48,185 bases of DNA from a virus. The DNA is taken from positions 1-48,185 of the IMG/VR virus record IMGVR_UViG_3300020404_001158; one strand, given 5' to 3'. The notes below the pieces were generated by a model, which had not been told where the DNA came from, did no database searches, and saw only the letters and a list, made by a program, of their open reading frames with translations. This document shows positions 31,250-41,541 of the stretch, piece by piece; position 1 is the first letter of the stretch; each line of letters begins with the position of its first letter. The translations under genes were made by a program, and so were the position numbers.

Positions 31250-34200
31250 ATGCCACAAAAGACCAATTTAAATATAAATCCATATTATGATGATTTCGAT
31301 AAGGCGAATAACTTTTATCGAGTTCTCTTTAAACCAGGATCCCCAATCCAAGCAAGAGAATTAACGACTTTACAATCAATACTGCAAAGTCAGATTGAAT
31401 CATTTGGTAGCCATATTTTCAAAGAAGGATCTATGGTAATTCCTGGTGGAGTTACATATGATAGATTCTTTGAGGCAGTAAAAATTAATCCAACACATTT
31501 TGGATTAGATTTGAACATATATTTAAATAACTTTATTGGTAAAAAAATATCTGGTGGAACTTCTGGTGTAACTGCAACTATTCAGAAAGTTGTATTTCCA
31601 CCAACTGATGGCATCGAATTTCCAACAATTTATGTAAAATATTTAAATTCTAATAGAGATTTTCAATTCAGACCATTTTCTGATGGAGAAACTTTAATTG
31701 CAGAGGATGCAGTAACTTATGGAAATACTACAATAAGTGCAGGAGATAGTTTTGCTTCTGTTCTTGATCTAAACGCTACAGCAACTTCATCAGCAGTACA
31801 TGTTTCTAATGGAATATATTTTATTCGTGGGGTATTTGCTAGTGTTCAAACTGATACAATTGTATTAGATCCATATAAGAATGATTCATCATATAGAGTT
31901 GGATTAGTTGTAAATGAAGAATTAGTTTCTGCAGGAGACGAAGCAAGTTTATATGATAATGCTAGAGGATTTTCTAACTTTGCTGCTCCAGGTGCAGATA
32001 GATTAAAATTAACTGCAAAATTAGGCAAAAAAGCAATAACTGATTTTGATGATAAGAATTTCGTAGAATTAATAAGAATAGTTAATGGAGAAATAAAGAA
32101 ATTACAGGATAAATCGACATATTCTGTAATTAGAGATTACTTTGCGAAGAGAACTTTTGATGAGTCTGGAGATTACACAGTAAATGATTTTACAATCGAT
32201 GTTGAAGAATGCTTAAATGATAAGATAGCAAATAATGGAATATTCACTGAACAGCAAAAGACAGAACAACTCAATGAACCTAGAGAAGATTTAGCTTGTG
32301 TTAGAGTTTCGTCAGGAACAGCATATGTTAGAGGTTATGATGTTGATTTTGCAGGAACTACGATTTTAGATGTAGATAAACCTAGAGATACAACTAATCT
32401 TCAAGGAGCATCTGTCCCATTCAAAATGGGTAATTTATTGAAAGTTAATAATGTTCAAGGAGTACCTTTTGTTGGAATCAACAATACTAATAATGTAGTA
32501 ACCTTACAAAGTCGTAGAAAAGAAGGTGGAACAGGTGCGGATGGATTTACTATAGGACAAGCAAGAGTTTATAATTTTTCATTATCAGATATTTCATATA
32601 CTAATGATAGTTCTATATTTGATCTCTACTTATTTGACGTTCAAACATATACAACGCTAACATTAAACACTGAAGTTGCAGTTGGATATTGTCCTGCTTC
32701 AACTTATGTAAAAGGTTTAAGTAGTGGTGCTACAGGTTTTGTTGTTTCTTCTCCAGGTGCAGGAAACTTACAAATACAATTAACTCAAACTTCTGGACAA
32801 TTTATTGTTGGAGAGCAAATTACTCTTAACGATAGTTCAGAGCATAGACGTACAATTGCTGCTATTGATGCAAAAAATGTAAAAGATGTTAAATCAATAT
32901 ATCAAACTTTTTCAACTGTAGGTGGTATAACTACTGATTTCTCAGCAGATACTGTTCTTGAAAGTATTACACCAAGAAATTTCTCAGTTACTGATAAAAT
33001 TACAATTTCACCAACAGGAATTGCATCTTGTGCAGGAAAAACATTTAGTGGAATATCAACTAACTCTATAGTTCGTTATCAAAGAGATGGATTTACATCA
33101 GAAACTTTTGCTAGAGTAGTAGGAGTATCAAGCGATCTTCAATTCTTAACTTTAACTGGTGTATCTACAGTAACTGGAGTTAATGATGGTGGAGTTGTTG
33201 GTATTGATACAGTTACAACTACATTTTCATTAGGAGAACCAAGTATTAGAAATGAAAAAGATGCTTTCTTATACTCTAAACTATCTTCTCCAAACGTTGC
33301 ATCTGTAGATCTAAGTGACTCTACTCTTACAATAGTGCATCAGGAAACAGGTAAAAGTACAAGTGGAACTGGTGTATTAAGTTTGAATACTGGTAATATA
33401 GGTTTTTCAAGTGCATTTTTTGAACCATTTGAAAATAAATCTTACAGTATTGCTTATACTGATGGTACATTTGAACCACTAAATTCATCTCAAATTAGTT
33501 TTGGATCAAATGGAACTACAATTACTTTCTCTGGTCTTAGACCAAGTCAAAGTGATGTAACAATTACCAATACAATTAAGAGACTAGGTATACAAAGTAA
33601 GCAAAAAATATATGATAGAAGTCATCAAATTGTTATAGACAAATCTATTTCTGGAGTTAGTACATCAGTAACTGGATTATCAACTACCTTCTACTATGGT
33701 TTAAGAGTGGAGGATAGAGAAGTATCTTTAAACACACCAGATGTTGTTAAAATAATTAAAGTATATGAATCTCTAAACAAACAAACACCAACTTTAAATA
33801 CACTTCAATTTGTTAGTGGTTTAGGATTGGATGTAAATGCTATTGTTGGAGAAAAAATAGTTGGTAGTAAGAGTAATGCTGTAGCACAAGTTGTACAAAA
33901 ACAATCTACAACTGAAATTGGTTATGCTCCTTTAAATGCAAATAATTTCCAAGTTGGAGAAACAGTTACATTTGAAGAATCTCAAATCGTAACTTCAGTA
34001 CAATCTATGACACAAGGTAGTTACCTTGATATTACTGATAGATTTACTCTTGATAGTGGACAGAAAGAACAATATTACGATTATTCAAAACTTATAAGAA
34101 ATAATCAAGCACTTTCACCTTCCAGAAAATTATTAGTAATTTGTGATAGGTACGTAGTTCCTGCTAATGACAATGGAGACTTCTATACTGTTAATTCTTA

Positions 34201-37200
34201 TCCCGAAGAAAGATATAGTAAAGACATACCAACATTAGTAGATGGAACTAGATTAACAGACATACTTGATTTCAGACCAAGAGTTGCTGATTTTAGCACC
34301 GCAGCTCCTTCTGCATCTCCTTTCGATTTTGCAAGTCGTACATTTGGAACATCTAGTGTAAATACAACATTAGTTTCTGCACCAAATGAAAGTTCAGTAT
34401 TAGGTGTTGAATATTACTTAGGAAGAATTGATAAAATCATTTTAGATGTTGAAGGAAATATTTCTGTTGTAAAAGGAACATCTGCTGAAAATCCAAAAGA
34501 ACCATCAAGCATTAATGATGCGATGACACTTGCGGTTATTCAATTCCCACCATATCTTTTCCATCCTGATGATGCTCAAGTAAATGTAATTGATAACAAA
34601 CGATTTACCATGAAAGATATTGGTAAAATCGAAGATAGAGTTAAGACTCTAGAAACAGTTACATCATTAAGTTTACTAGAATTAAATACATCTACTTTAC
34701 AAGTTCAAGATGCTCAAGGTTTAAACAGATTTAAATCTGGATTCTTTGTTGATGATTTTGCTGATAATCAAAGAATGGAAATTAGAAACTTTGATGCAAA
34801 AGCAGATGTAGATGGTGGAAGAAAAGAATTAAATACTCCAATTGATGTATACTCTTTAGAATTAGAACCTGCATTTGCATCTAATGTTAATACTTCAACT
34901 GCAGATCTTAGCGAAGATTTAACTTTACTTGATTCTAATGTACAAAAAACTGGAGACTTAATTACATTAAGATATGATGAAACTAACTGGTTAGAGCAAC
35001 CACTAGCATCTAGATCTGAAAATGTTAACCCATTCAACATGGTTGAGTTTGTTGGAAGAGTTGTCTTAACTCCTGCAACAGATAATTGGACAAGAACTGT
35101 TATTGTACCTGGTGGAGAAAGAAGACAAACTGGAAACACAGCAAGAACATTCTTAGAGGATATTTTTGTTAGCAGTTTACCTGATACTTTCATGCGTTCA
35201 AGGAACGTTCAGTTCCAAGCTGGAGGTTTAAGACCTGTTTCAAGATTCTATCCGTTTATGGACGGAATATCAGGTATCGATGTTGTACCTAAACTTATTG
35301 AAGTTTCAATGGTATCTGGCACATTTGCTGTTGGAGAAACTGTAGAGGGATTTGTTGGATCTGAAAAACTAATAACATTTAGAACTGCAAGACCTGATCA
35401 TAAAGAAGGTCCTTATAACGATCCAAATGTAACATATAATGCAAACCCATATAATACTTCTGAAATATTAAGTACTCAATACTCAGCATCAGGAACTACA
35501 GTTAACGTTGATACACGCTCTCTTGCTGCAAATGCACAAGGATCTTACTTTGGGTATATAACATCTGGAATGACTCTTGTAGGGGCAGACAGTGGTGCTA
35601 CAGCAACTGTTAGCGATGTAAGGTTAGTTACTGATACATTTGGAGACTTAGTAGGAACATTCTTCATTAGAGATCCAAATACAACTCCACCTCCAACAGT
35701 TAGAATTAAAGCAGGAGATAGAACATTTAGAGTAACTACAAGCATTTCTGATGCTGAACAGTTACCTGGTAGTATATTGATAAGTCATGGAGAAGGAAGA
35801 TACTCTGCAAGTGGAATAGTTGAAACCTTTAGACAAGATACTGTTATCCAAACAGTTCGTCAACGTCGTAGAAGAAGAAGGAGAGGTGGAAAAGATCCAC
35901 TAGCACAATCATTTACAGTGGATGAATCAGGAGCATTTTTAACATCTGTAGACTTATTCTTCTCAAGTAAGGACGAAAATGAAAAAGTGTTTGTTGAAAT
36001 TAGAGAAGTTGAACTTGGAACTCCAACAGACAGGTTAGTTCATGAATATGCTAGAGCAGTTTTATATCCAACTGATATAACAACTTCTACTGATGCTTCC
36101 GTTGCAACAAATGTTAAATTCCCATCTCCTGTTTATTTACAGCAGGGAAGAGAATATGCAATCGTTGTTCTTGCACCTACAACAAATAATTATGAAGTCT
36201 GGATTGCTCAGATGGGAGAAAGAACTGTAAACGGACAGAATCTACCTGATGCCGAAGCAGTTATGGTAACTAGACAGTATATCGGTGGTAGTTTATTCAA
36301 GTCTCAAAATGGAACTATATGGACTGCTAGCCAATTTGAAGATATGAAGTTCAAACTTTATAAAGCGAACTTTGTACCAAATTCAGGAACAGCATTCTTC
36401 TATAATCCATCATTAGAAACTGTAAATGAAAATGTACCTAGATTACAACCAGATGCAGTTAAAATTTATCCTAGAAAGATTGATGTAGGTATCACTAGTT
36501 CAATACTACCTGCTGTTGTAAATCAATTAGTACAAGGTGCAAGAGTTAAACAAAGTGCATCTCTTGCAAATGGTTTTATTGAAAATGTAGGTGGAGGTGT
36601 TTCATTTACAGGTATTACAACTGCAAACGTTGGAACTGGTTATTCTTCAGGAACATATACAGATGTTGGTTTATATCCAATAACAGGTAGAGGAAGAAAT
36701 CTTAGAGCAAAAACAGTTGTCTTTAACGCAGATGGAACTCTAAATGGAATTGTATTGAATACATTAGGTATTCAAACTGGAAATGGATGGGCAGTCGGAG
36801 ACTCTGTAGGAATCGTAACTGGTGATGTAGGAAACAAAGGTTCTGGAGTACAAATGTCTATTAGAGATGTAATGGACGTTGATACTCTTTATCTAACCAA
36901 TGTTCAAGGAGATAACTTTACTGTTGGTGGTAACTTACAAATATATGTAAATGACACACCTGGTGTATCATTAGCAAGTACTCAAGTTACTAGTTCTACT
37001 GCTGTTGGTGGATTGTTTAGTGGTAATGTTGTAGAAGTAAATCATTATAATCATGGCATGAGTGCTGATAATAATATAGTTGATATTAAGGGAGTAGCAC
37101 CAGATACTTCACCAACAACTCTTTCAGTTGATCTTGAAATAACTGACACTCAAATATCTCTTGCTGATACAACTTCATATTCAACCTTTGAAGGTATAAC

Positions 37201-38344
37201 AACTGCTTCAGGATATCTAAAAGTTAATAATGAAATTATTTTCTATAATAGTATCGGAAGTGGACAACTTGGAATTGCAACTCGTGGTGTAGATGGAACT
37301 GCAATACAAAAACACTTTATAAATGATCCTGTTTACAAATATGAAGTTGGAGATGTTTCCTTAACTCGAATAAACACTCAGCATAATATGGCAAGTGGTT
37401 TATCTAACTTCAGAGACATTGATACTTATCATGTAGAGTTTGATAGAGGTGGTAGATCAAGTGGAGAAAGAACTCTTAACTTTAGAGATGAATCTCAAGT
37501 GGGAGGAAAAGATATTAAAGTATCAAGAAACATTCAATTCAATAGAATTCAACCTCAATTTGATATTATTACACCTGGTAGATCATCTAGTGTTACTGGA
37601 ACTATTAGAACTGTTAGTGGAACAAGTGCAGGTGGTTCAGAACCATCATTCATAGATCAAGGTTTTGAAGCAGTTCAAATAAACACTGCGAATGATCTTG
37701 CTACTACAAGGATAGTTTGTTCACAGGTAAATGAAACTACCAGATTAACTGCACTACCTAAGAATCGTTCTCTAACTGTTGGAGTCTCTATGTCTAGAGA
37801 TCCAGATGATCCTAATCTATCTCCTGCGATTGATACACAAACAGCATTTGCAATCTTTGGAAGAAATCGTTTGAATCAACCAATTACAGATTATGTAAAT
37901 GATTCTAGATCAAATCAACTTAGTGGAGATCCACATGCAGCAGTTTATATTTCTAACAGAGTAAGTCTTGAGCAACCTGCAACTTCTCTTAAAGTATTCG
38001 TAGCAGCATATAGAGATGCGTCTGCAGACTTTAGAGTTCTATACAGATTATTCAAAGCAGACTCTAGCGAAGTAGAACAAAGTTACATACTATTTCCTGG
38101 TTTTGAAAATATGAATGATACTGATTTAGATGGATTCGGAGATACAGTAATAGATATCTCTAAAAACAGTGGAAGATCAGATGCACTTGTTGCACCAAGT
38201 AATTTGAATGAGTTTAATGAATATCAATTTAGTATTGATAATCTTGAACAGTTTACAGGATATCAAATTAAGATCGTTATGAATGGTTCTAATGAAGCAA
38301 GAGCACCTAGATTTAAAGACCTCCGTGCAATCGCGTTAGCATAA
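31250..38344 (+). CDS. DUF4815-type baseplate/fibre connector protein
   Basis: The product has 2364 residues. The N-terminus, NLNINPYYDDFDKANNFYRV followed by QARELTTLQSILQSQIE and SHIFKEGSMVIPGG, is the DUF4815 domain of marine T4-like phages. The position after gp8 corresponds to T4 gp9/gp10, so a role joining the wedge to fibres is inferred. Residues 1539-1545 are seven consecutive Arg, followed by a GGKDPLAQSFTV domain. Late in the protein is one copy of the L-K-V-N-N-E-I-I-F-Y / RGVDGT module that also occurs in the giant protein. The C-terminal half is beta-rich. Confidence 0.8.
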   Translation: MPQKTNLNINPYYDDFDKANNFYRVLFKPGSPIQARELTTLQSILQSQIESFGSHIFKEGSMVIPGGVTYDRFFEAVKINPTHFGLDLNIYLNNFIGKKISGGTSGVTATIQKVVFPPTDGIEFPTIYVKYLNSNRDFQFRPFSDGETLIAEDAVTYGNTTISAGDSFASVLDLNATATSSAVHVSNGIYFIRGVFASVQTDTIVLDPYKNDSSYRVGLVVNEELVSAGDEASLYDNARGFSNFAAPGADRLKLTAKLGKKAITDFDDKNFVELIRIVNGEIKKLQDKSTYSVIRDYFAKRTFDESGDYTVNDFTIDVEECLNDKIANNGIFTEQQKTEQLNEPREDLACVRVSSGTAYVRGYDVDFAGTTILDVDKPRDTTNLQGASVPFKMGNLLKVNNVQGVPFVGINNTNNVVTLQSRRKEGGTGADGFTIGQARVYNFSLSDISYTNDSSIFDLYLFDVQTYTTLTLNTEVAVGYCPASTYVKGLSSGATGFVVSSPGAGNLQIQLTQTSGQFIVGEQITLNDSSEHRRTIAAIDAKNVKDVKSIYQTFSTVGGITTDFSADTVLESITPRNFSVTDKITISPTGIASCAGKTFSGISTNSIVRYQRDGFTSETFARVVGVSSDLQFLTLTGVSTVTGVNDGGVVGIDTVTTTFSLGEPSIRNEKDAFLYSKLSSPNVASVDLSDSTLTIVHQETGKSTSGTGVLSLNTGNIGFSSAFFEPFENKSYSIAYTDGTFEPLNSSQISFGSNGTTITFSGLRPSQSDVTITNTIKRLGIQSKQKIYDRSHQIVIDKSISGVSTSVTGLSTTFYYGLRVEDREVSLNTPDVVKIIKVYESLNKQTPTLNTLQFVSGLGLDVNAIVGEKIVGSKSNAVAQVVQKQSTTEIGYAPLNANNFQVGETVTFEESQIVTSVQSMTQGSYLDITDRFTLDSGQKEQYYDYSKLIRNNQALSPSRKLLVICDRYVVPANDNGDFYTVNSYPEERYSKDIPTLVDGTRLTDILDFRPRVADFSTAAPSASPFDFASRTFGTSSVNTTLVSAPNESSVLGVEYYLGRIDKIILDVEGNISVVKGTSAENPKEPSSINDAMTLAVIQFPPYLFHPDDAQVNVIDNKRFTMKDIGKIEDRVKTLETVTSLSLLELNTSTLQVQDAQGLNRFKSGFFVDDFADNQRMEIRNFDAKADVDGGRKELNTPIDVYSLELEPAFASNVNTSTADLSEDLTLLDSNVQKTGDLITLRYDETNWLEQPLASRSENVNPFNMVEFVGRVVLTPATDNWTRTVIVPGGERRQTGNTARTFLEDIFVSSLPDTFMRSRNVQFQAGGLRPVSRFYPFMDGISGIDVVPKLIEVSMVSGTFAVGETVEGFVGSEKLITFRTARPDHKEGPYNDPNVTYNANPYNTSEILSTQYSASGTTVNVDTRSLAANAQGSYFGYITSGMTLVGADSGATATVSDVRLVTDTFGDLVGTFFIRDPNTTPPPTVRIKAGDRTFRVTTSISDAEQLPGSILISHGEGRYSASGIVETFRQDTVIQTVRQRRRRRRRGGKDPLAQSFTVDESGAFLTSVDLFFSSKDENEKVFVEIREVELGTPTDRLVHEYARAVLYPTDITTSTDASVATNVKFPSPVYLQQGREYAIVVLAPTTNNYEVWIAQMGERTVNGQNLPDAEAVMVTRQYIGGSLFKSQNGTIWTASQFEDMKFKLYKANFVPNSGTAFFYNPSLETVNENVPRLQPDAVKIYPRKIDVGITSSILPAVVNQLVQGARVKQSASLANGFIENVGGGVSFTGITTANVGTGYSSGTYTDVGLYPITGRGRNLRAKTVVFNADGTLNGIVLNTLGIQTGNGWAVGDSVGIVTGDVGNKGSGVQMSIRDVMDVDTLYLTNVQGDNFTVGGNLQIYVNDTPGVSLASTQVTSSTAVGGLFSGNVVEVNHYNHGMSADNNIVDIKGVAPDTSPTTLSVDLEITDTQISLADTTSYSTFEGITTASGYLKVNNEIIFYNSIGSGQLGIATRGVDGTAIQKHFINDPVYKYEVGDVSLTRINTQHNMASGLSNFRDIDTYHVEFDRGGRSSGERTLNFRDESQVGGKDIKVSRNIQFNRIQPQFDIITPGRSSSVTGTIRTVSGTSAGGSEPSFIDQGFEAVQINTANDLATTRIVCSQVNETTRLTALPKNRSLTVGVSMSRDPDDPNLSPAIDTQTAFAIFGRNRLNQPITDYVNDSRSNQLSGDPHAAVYISNRVSLEQPATSLKVFVAAYRDASADFRVLYRLFKADSSEVEQSYILFPGFENMNDTDLDGFGDTVIDISKNSGRSDALVAPSNLNEFNEYQFSIDNLEQFTGYQIKIVMNGSNEARAPRFKDLRAIALA

Positions 38345-38547
38345 TGTCTGATTTAATTAGAGTTGAAGGTGAAAAGAATTTATACAGAGATGCAAATTCT
38401 GGTGCAATAGTAAATAAAGATACACAGGGTTATTCTCAGTATCTTTCTGAAAAGAAAAGAAGAATTAACGATAAAAAAGAACTTGAAGAAGTAAAGAATG
38501 AATTAAGTGAAATAAAGAAACTACTAAGTGAATTGACTAAAAACTAA
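38344..38547 (+). CDS. small coiled-coil structural-operon protein
   Basis: The product has 67 residues. MSDLIRVEGEKNLYRDANSG is followed by QYLSEKKRRINDKKELEEVK and a leucine-heptad tail (ELSEIKKLLSELTKN), a coiled coil. The start shares a base with the preceding stop (TAATG). The small size and place among virion genes suggest a structural or assembly role; not proven. Confidence 0.75.
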   Translation: MSDLIRVEGEKNLYRDANSGAIVNKDTQGYSQYLSEKKRRINDKKELEEVKNELSEIKKLLSELTKN

Positions 38548-38550
38548 ATA
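38544..38550 (+). promoter_or_regulatory. late promoter CTAAATA
   Basis: CTAAATA overlaps the stop codon of the previous gene and lies 33 bases before the ATG at 38584. Confidence 0.5.
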
Positions 38551-38583
38551 ATTACAACTAGAAATTATATTTAAGTATATTCA

Positions 38584-38946
38584 ATGGCAGTATATGTTGC
38601 TAATCTCGTGATCAATCAAGGATCTGATTTTTATCAGACATTTAACCTTGCTAATACACAGGGAGATTCCGCTTTTGACTTAACAGGATATTCAATAGCC
38701 GCTAAGATTAAAAAACATCCTGCAGCTACTGATTATTATTCAACTTCATTTACTGCGACCATTGAAAATGCTACTAACGGACTTATATCTCTTGCACTAA
38801 CTGATACTCAAACAAGAGCATTAAAAGCAGGAAGACAAGTTTATGACGTTGTTATAGCAAAAACCTCATCTCCTTATGAAAGAACAAGAGTTATTGAGGG
38901 AAGTGCATTAGTAAGAGAAGGAGTAACTTATGGTTACTCTCCATAG
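38584..38946 (+). CDS. virion protein candidate, beta-sandwich-like
   Basis: The product has 120 residues: MAVYVANLVINQGSDFYQTF, then DLTGYSIAAKIKKHP and LISLALTDTQTRALKAG, ending with an RTRVIEGSALVREGVTY strand pair. The pattern (N-terminal I-x-Q-G-x-x-F, then D-L-T-G-Y) resembles small immunoglobulin-like domains attached to phage fibres and baseplates. The role is inferred from this and from context. Confidence 0.7.
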   Translation: MAVYVANLVINQGSDFYQTFNLANTQGDSAFDLTGYSIAAKIKKHPAATDYYSTSFTATIENATNGLISLALTDTQTRALKAGRQVYDVVIAKTSSPYERTRVIEGSALVREGVTYGYSP

Positions 38947-38966
38947 TTAGAGAAGGAGTAATTTAA

Positions 38967-39284
38967 ATGTCAAGTATCAGAGCAAGAGTTGGAGCAACTA
39001 ATGCTATCAAGGTTATTGCATCAAATTCATTGGCTGGTTCAGGGAGTAAATTATCAGATGTGTCTGATGTAGATACCACTACTCAAGCACATAGATTCGT
39101 TCTAACATATAATGCTAACACTCAAAAATATGAATTTGTAGATCCAGATGTTGTTTTAACATCAGCAGCTTCAACTATTGGAACAGTAATTGGAAGCAGT
39201 GGATTACCAGATGCGTTCTTAGATGCATTAGATACAGATACTAGCAGAAGTGCTAATATTGATATGGATGGTGGTGTTTGGTAA
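38967..39284 (+). CDS. small virion protein candidate
   Basis: The product has 105 residues starting MSSIRARVGATNAIKVIASN, with GGAG at 38953 as ribosome binding site. LSDVSDVDTTTQAHRFVLTY and YEFVDPDVVLTSA form a short motif often found in cyanophage fibre-region proteins, and the tail reads ANIDMDGGVW. Its role may be a fibre-associated adaptor; the evidence is context only. Confidence 0.7.
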   Translation: MSSIRARVGATNAIKVIASNSLAGSGSKLSDVSDVDTTTQAHRFVLTYNANTQKYEFVDPDVVLTSAASTIGTVIGSSGLPDAFLDALDTDTSRSANIDMDGGVW

Positions 39285-39291
39285 ATTATCT

Positions 39292-39299
39292 TATAAATA
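39292..39299 (+). promoter_or_regulatory. late promoter TATAAATA
   Basis: This is an exact match to the T4 late promoter consensus. It lies in the 75-base gap before the tail fibre gene. Confidence 0.7.
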
Positions 39300-39359
39300 C
39301 ATTTTAGATTAAATGCATAAAGTGAAATAAAGACTATTATTACGCGAGGGCATAATTAA

Positions 39360-41510
39360 ATGGCAGCCGCTGTTATTCAGTTTAAACGAGGTACGTATGC
39401 AGGTTTACCTGCGTTAAATGCGGGTGAACCAGGTTTTTCTACTGACAAATACGATTTCTATGTGGGTTTGGATGGAACCTCAAATGGAAATAAATTCTTA
39501 GGAGCGTCAAGATATTGGACTAGAGAAGACGGTATAGATTCGTTAAGATTAAATTTAGTAGATAGAGACGGAATTAATAGAATTGCATTAAGAGCACCGA
39601 ATACTTTATCAGGTGTTACTACATATGTTTTTCCAGAAACACCAGTAGATGGTGGAACTCTAGTAACAAACGCTCAAGGTACTCTTTCTTGGTCTAGTTC
39701 ATTAACACAGACTACTTTAAGTGCTTTATATGTAACAGGTTTATCAACTTTCCAAGGTGCAGTTAATATTACTGATACCACTAATTCATCAGACAAAGAT
39801 ACAGGTGCATTAAAAACTGAGGGTGGTCTTGGTGTAGAGTTATCAGCAAATATTGGTTCTAACTTAAAAGTTGGTGGAATTGGTACTTTTGTTGGTGCTT
39901 TAAACATAGATGATACTACTGCCTCATCTTCATCACAAACAGGTGCTTTAGTTGTTGATGGTGGTGCAGGAATTGCAAGAGATTTGTATGTTGGTGCAGG
40001 ATTAAGTGTTACAGGTATTACAACATTTGCAAGTAATCAACAGACAAATGCTTTAGGAACAGGTGCTGTAGATATTAAAGGTGGATTAAGTGTAGGACAG
40101 AACGCATATATTGGTGCAGGATTAAGTGTTACTGGAACATCTACTTTAGAAGGTGCAACAACCATTAATGGTAACGTAAATCTTGGTAATGCTGAGACAG
40201 ACGTTGTTACTATAAATGCAGATATTTCAGGAGACATTTTACCAGAAACTGATAATACCTTTAATCTTGGTGATCAGTCTGCAGGTAAGACATTTGCTAA
40301 TGCTAGTTTAAGTGGTATTGTTACTGCTACAAATGGTGGTGATTTTGGAACTGTTCAGGTTGCTGTAACTTCAGAACGTACAATTTACTCTGATAATGGT
40401 CCTTTAATTCTTGATGCTCAGAATAATGAAGTTATTGTTGATGCTACACAAGAAATAAAAGGTGCTCAGACTGTAAGAGGTAGTCAGGTAGTTACAGGTA
40501 GTGCAACCATTAAAGAAGTTCAAATTGGTGTTGTTGATAACACAACAATCAATACTTCTGCAGGAAATCTAAAATTAGATGCCTCTTCTAATACTATTGA
40601 TATTAGTGCACAGCAGAATGTAACAGGAATGTCTACATTTACCAATGGTATTACTGCTACACACGGACCTGGAAAGGGTATTGTTGCAGGTAATATCGGT
40701 ATTGCTACAGTAGATGCTAATACTATTAGTACAAATTCTGGAGATTTATATTTAAGAGCTGCTACTGGAACTGATGTTGTAAGAGTTACATCTGATTTGA
40801 TAGTTACTGGACAAATTAACGGTACTATTTCAGGTTCTATTTCAACTGCACAAAGATCAAGTTCTATTGATGTTAGTTCTGTTTCAGATTCAAACGATAG
40901 ATACTTATCATTTGTAAACGCATCTGCAGGAGATTTATCAGCAACAGGTCTTGGACAGACTATGTTCGTTGATCCACAACTTAAGTACAATGCAAACTCA
41001 GATACTTTAAGTGTTCCAACTATACAAGCAGGTGCTGTTAAAGCAGCTGATGGAAGCGATGCAATATCACTTGCTGATAGCACTGGTAATGTAAGTTTTG
41101 CAAGTAGTGTTACAGTTACTGGAGATATTACAGTTTTAGGTTCTCAGTTTATTGTTAACACTGAAGCACTTAAAGTTGAAGATCCAATAATCGAACTTGG
41201 ACTTGTTAATAGTGGAGGAAACTTAGTAGCACCATCTACAGATAGTAACCTTGATGTAGGTATGATAATGCACTACTACACAGGTTCTACTGCTAAAACA
41301 GCAGCAGTATACTGGGATGATTCTGCTCAGAGAGTTGCAGTTGCATCATCAGTTACTGAATCTGCAAATGTTATGACAGAGATTGTTTACGCAAACTTTG
41401 AAGTTGGTGGATTATTTGTTAATGATGCTGCAGGGCAGTCTGCTGTAATTGCACACGATGGTAGTAATAGAGTTTTACAGAATATAACCGTTGACGGGGG
41501 TTCATTCTAA
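39360..41510 (+). CDS. tail fibre protein with beta repeats
   Basis: The product has 716 residues. The N-terminus VIQFKRGTYAGLPALNAGEP, then GFSTDKYDFYVG, resembles the attachment domain of Mtd-type and other fibre proteins. Repeats of about 40 residues follow (TGAL-x-GG, then YVGAGLSVTGITTF), partly preserved at DNA level: 22 identical bases at 39991-40012 and 40111-40132. DILPETDNTFNLGDQSAGKT and IVNTEALKVEDPIIELGLVN are common cyanophage fibre modules. No peptidase-chaperone domain is seen at the C-terminus. The role is likely host recognition. Confidence 0.8.
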   Translation: MAAAVIQFKRGTYAGLPALNAGEPGFSTDKYDFYVGLDGTSNGNKFLGASRYWTREDGIDSLRLNLVDRDGINRIALRAPNTLSGVTTYVFPETPVDGGTLVTNAQGTLSWSSSLTQTTLSALYVTGLSTFQGAVNITDTTNSSDKDTGALKTEGGLGVELSANIGSNLKVGGIGTFVGALNIDDTTASSSSQTGALVVDGGAGIARDLYVGAGLSVTGITTFASNQQTNALGTGAVDIKGGLSVGQNAYIGAGLSVTGTSTLEGATTINGNVNLGNAETDVVTINADISGDILPETDNTFNLGDQSAGKTFANASLSGIVTATNGGDFGTVQVAVTSERTIYSDNGPLILDAQNNEVIVDATQEIKGAQTVRGSQVVTGSATIKEVQIGVVDNTTINTSAGNLKLDASSNTIDISAQQNVTGMSTFTNGITATHGPGKGIVAGNIGIATVDANTISTNSGDLYLRAATGTDVVRVTSDLIVTGQINGTISGSISTAQRSSSIDVSSVSDSNDRYLSFVNASAGDLSATGLGQTMFVDPQLKYNANSDTLSVPTIQAGAVKAADGSDAISLADSTGNVSFASSVTVTGDITVLGSQFIVNTEALKVEDPIIELGLVNSGGNLVAPSTDSNLDVGMIMHYYTGSTAKTAAVYWDDSAQRVAVASSVTESANVMTEIVYANFEVGGLFVNDAAGQSAVIAHDGSNRVLQNITVDGGSF

Positions 41511-41513
41511 TAC

Positions 41514-41521
41514 TATAAATA
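41514..41521 (+). promoter_or_regulatory. late promoter TATAAATA
   Basis: This exact late consensus lies within the palindrome TACTATAAATAGTA, 20 bases before the ATG at 41542. Confidence 0.7.
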
Positions 41522-41541
41522 GTACAACTGAATAATTAGTC

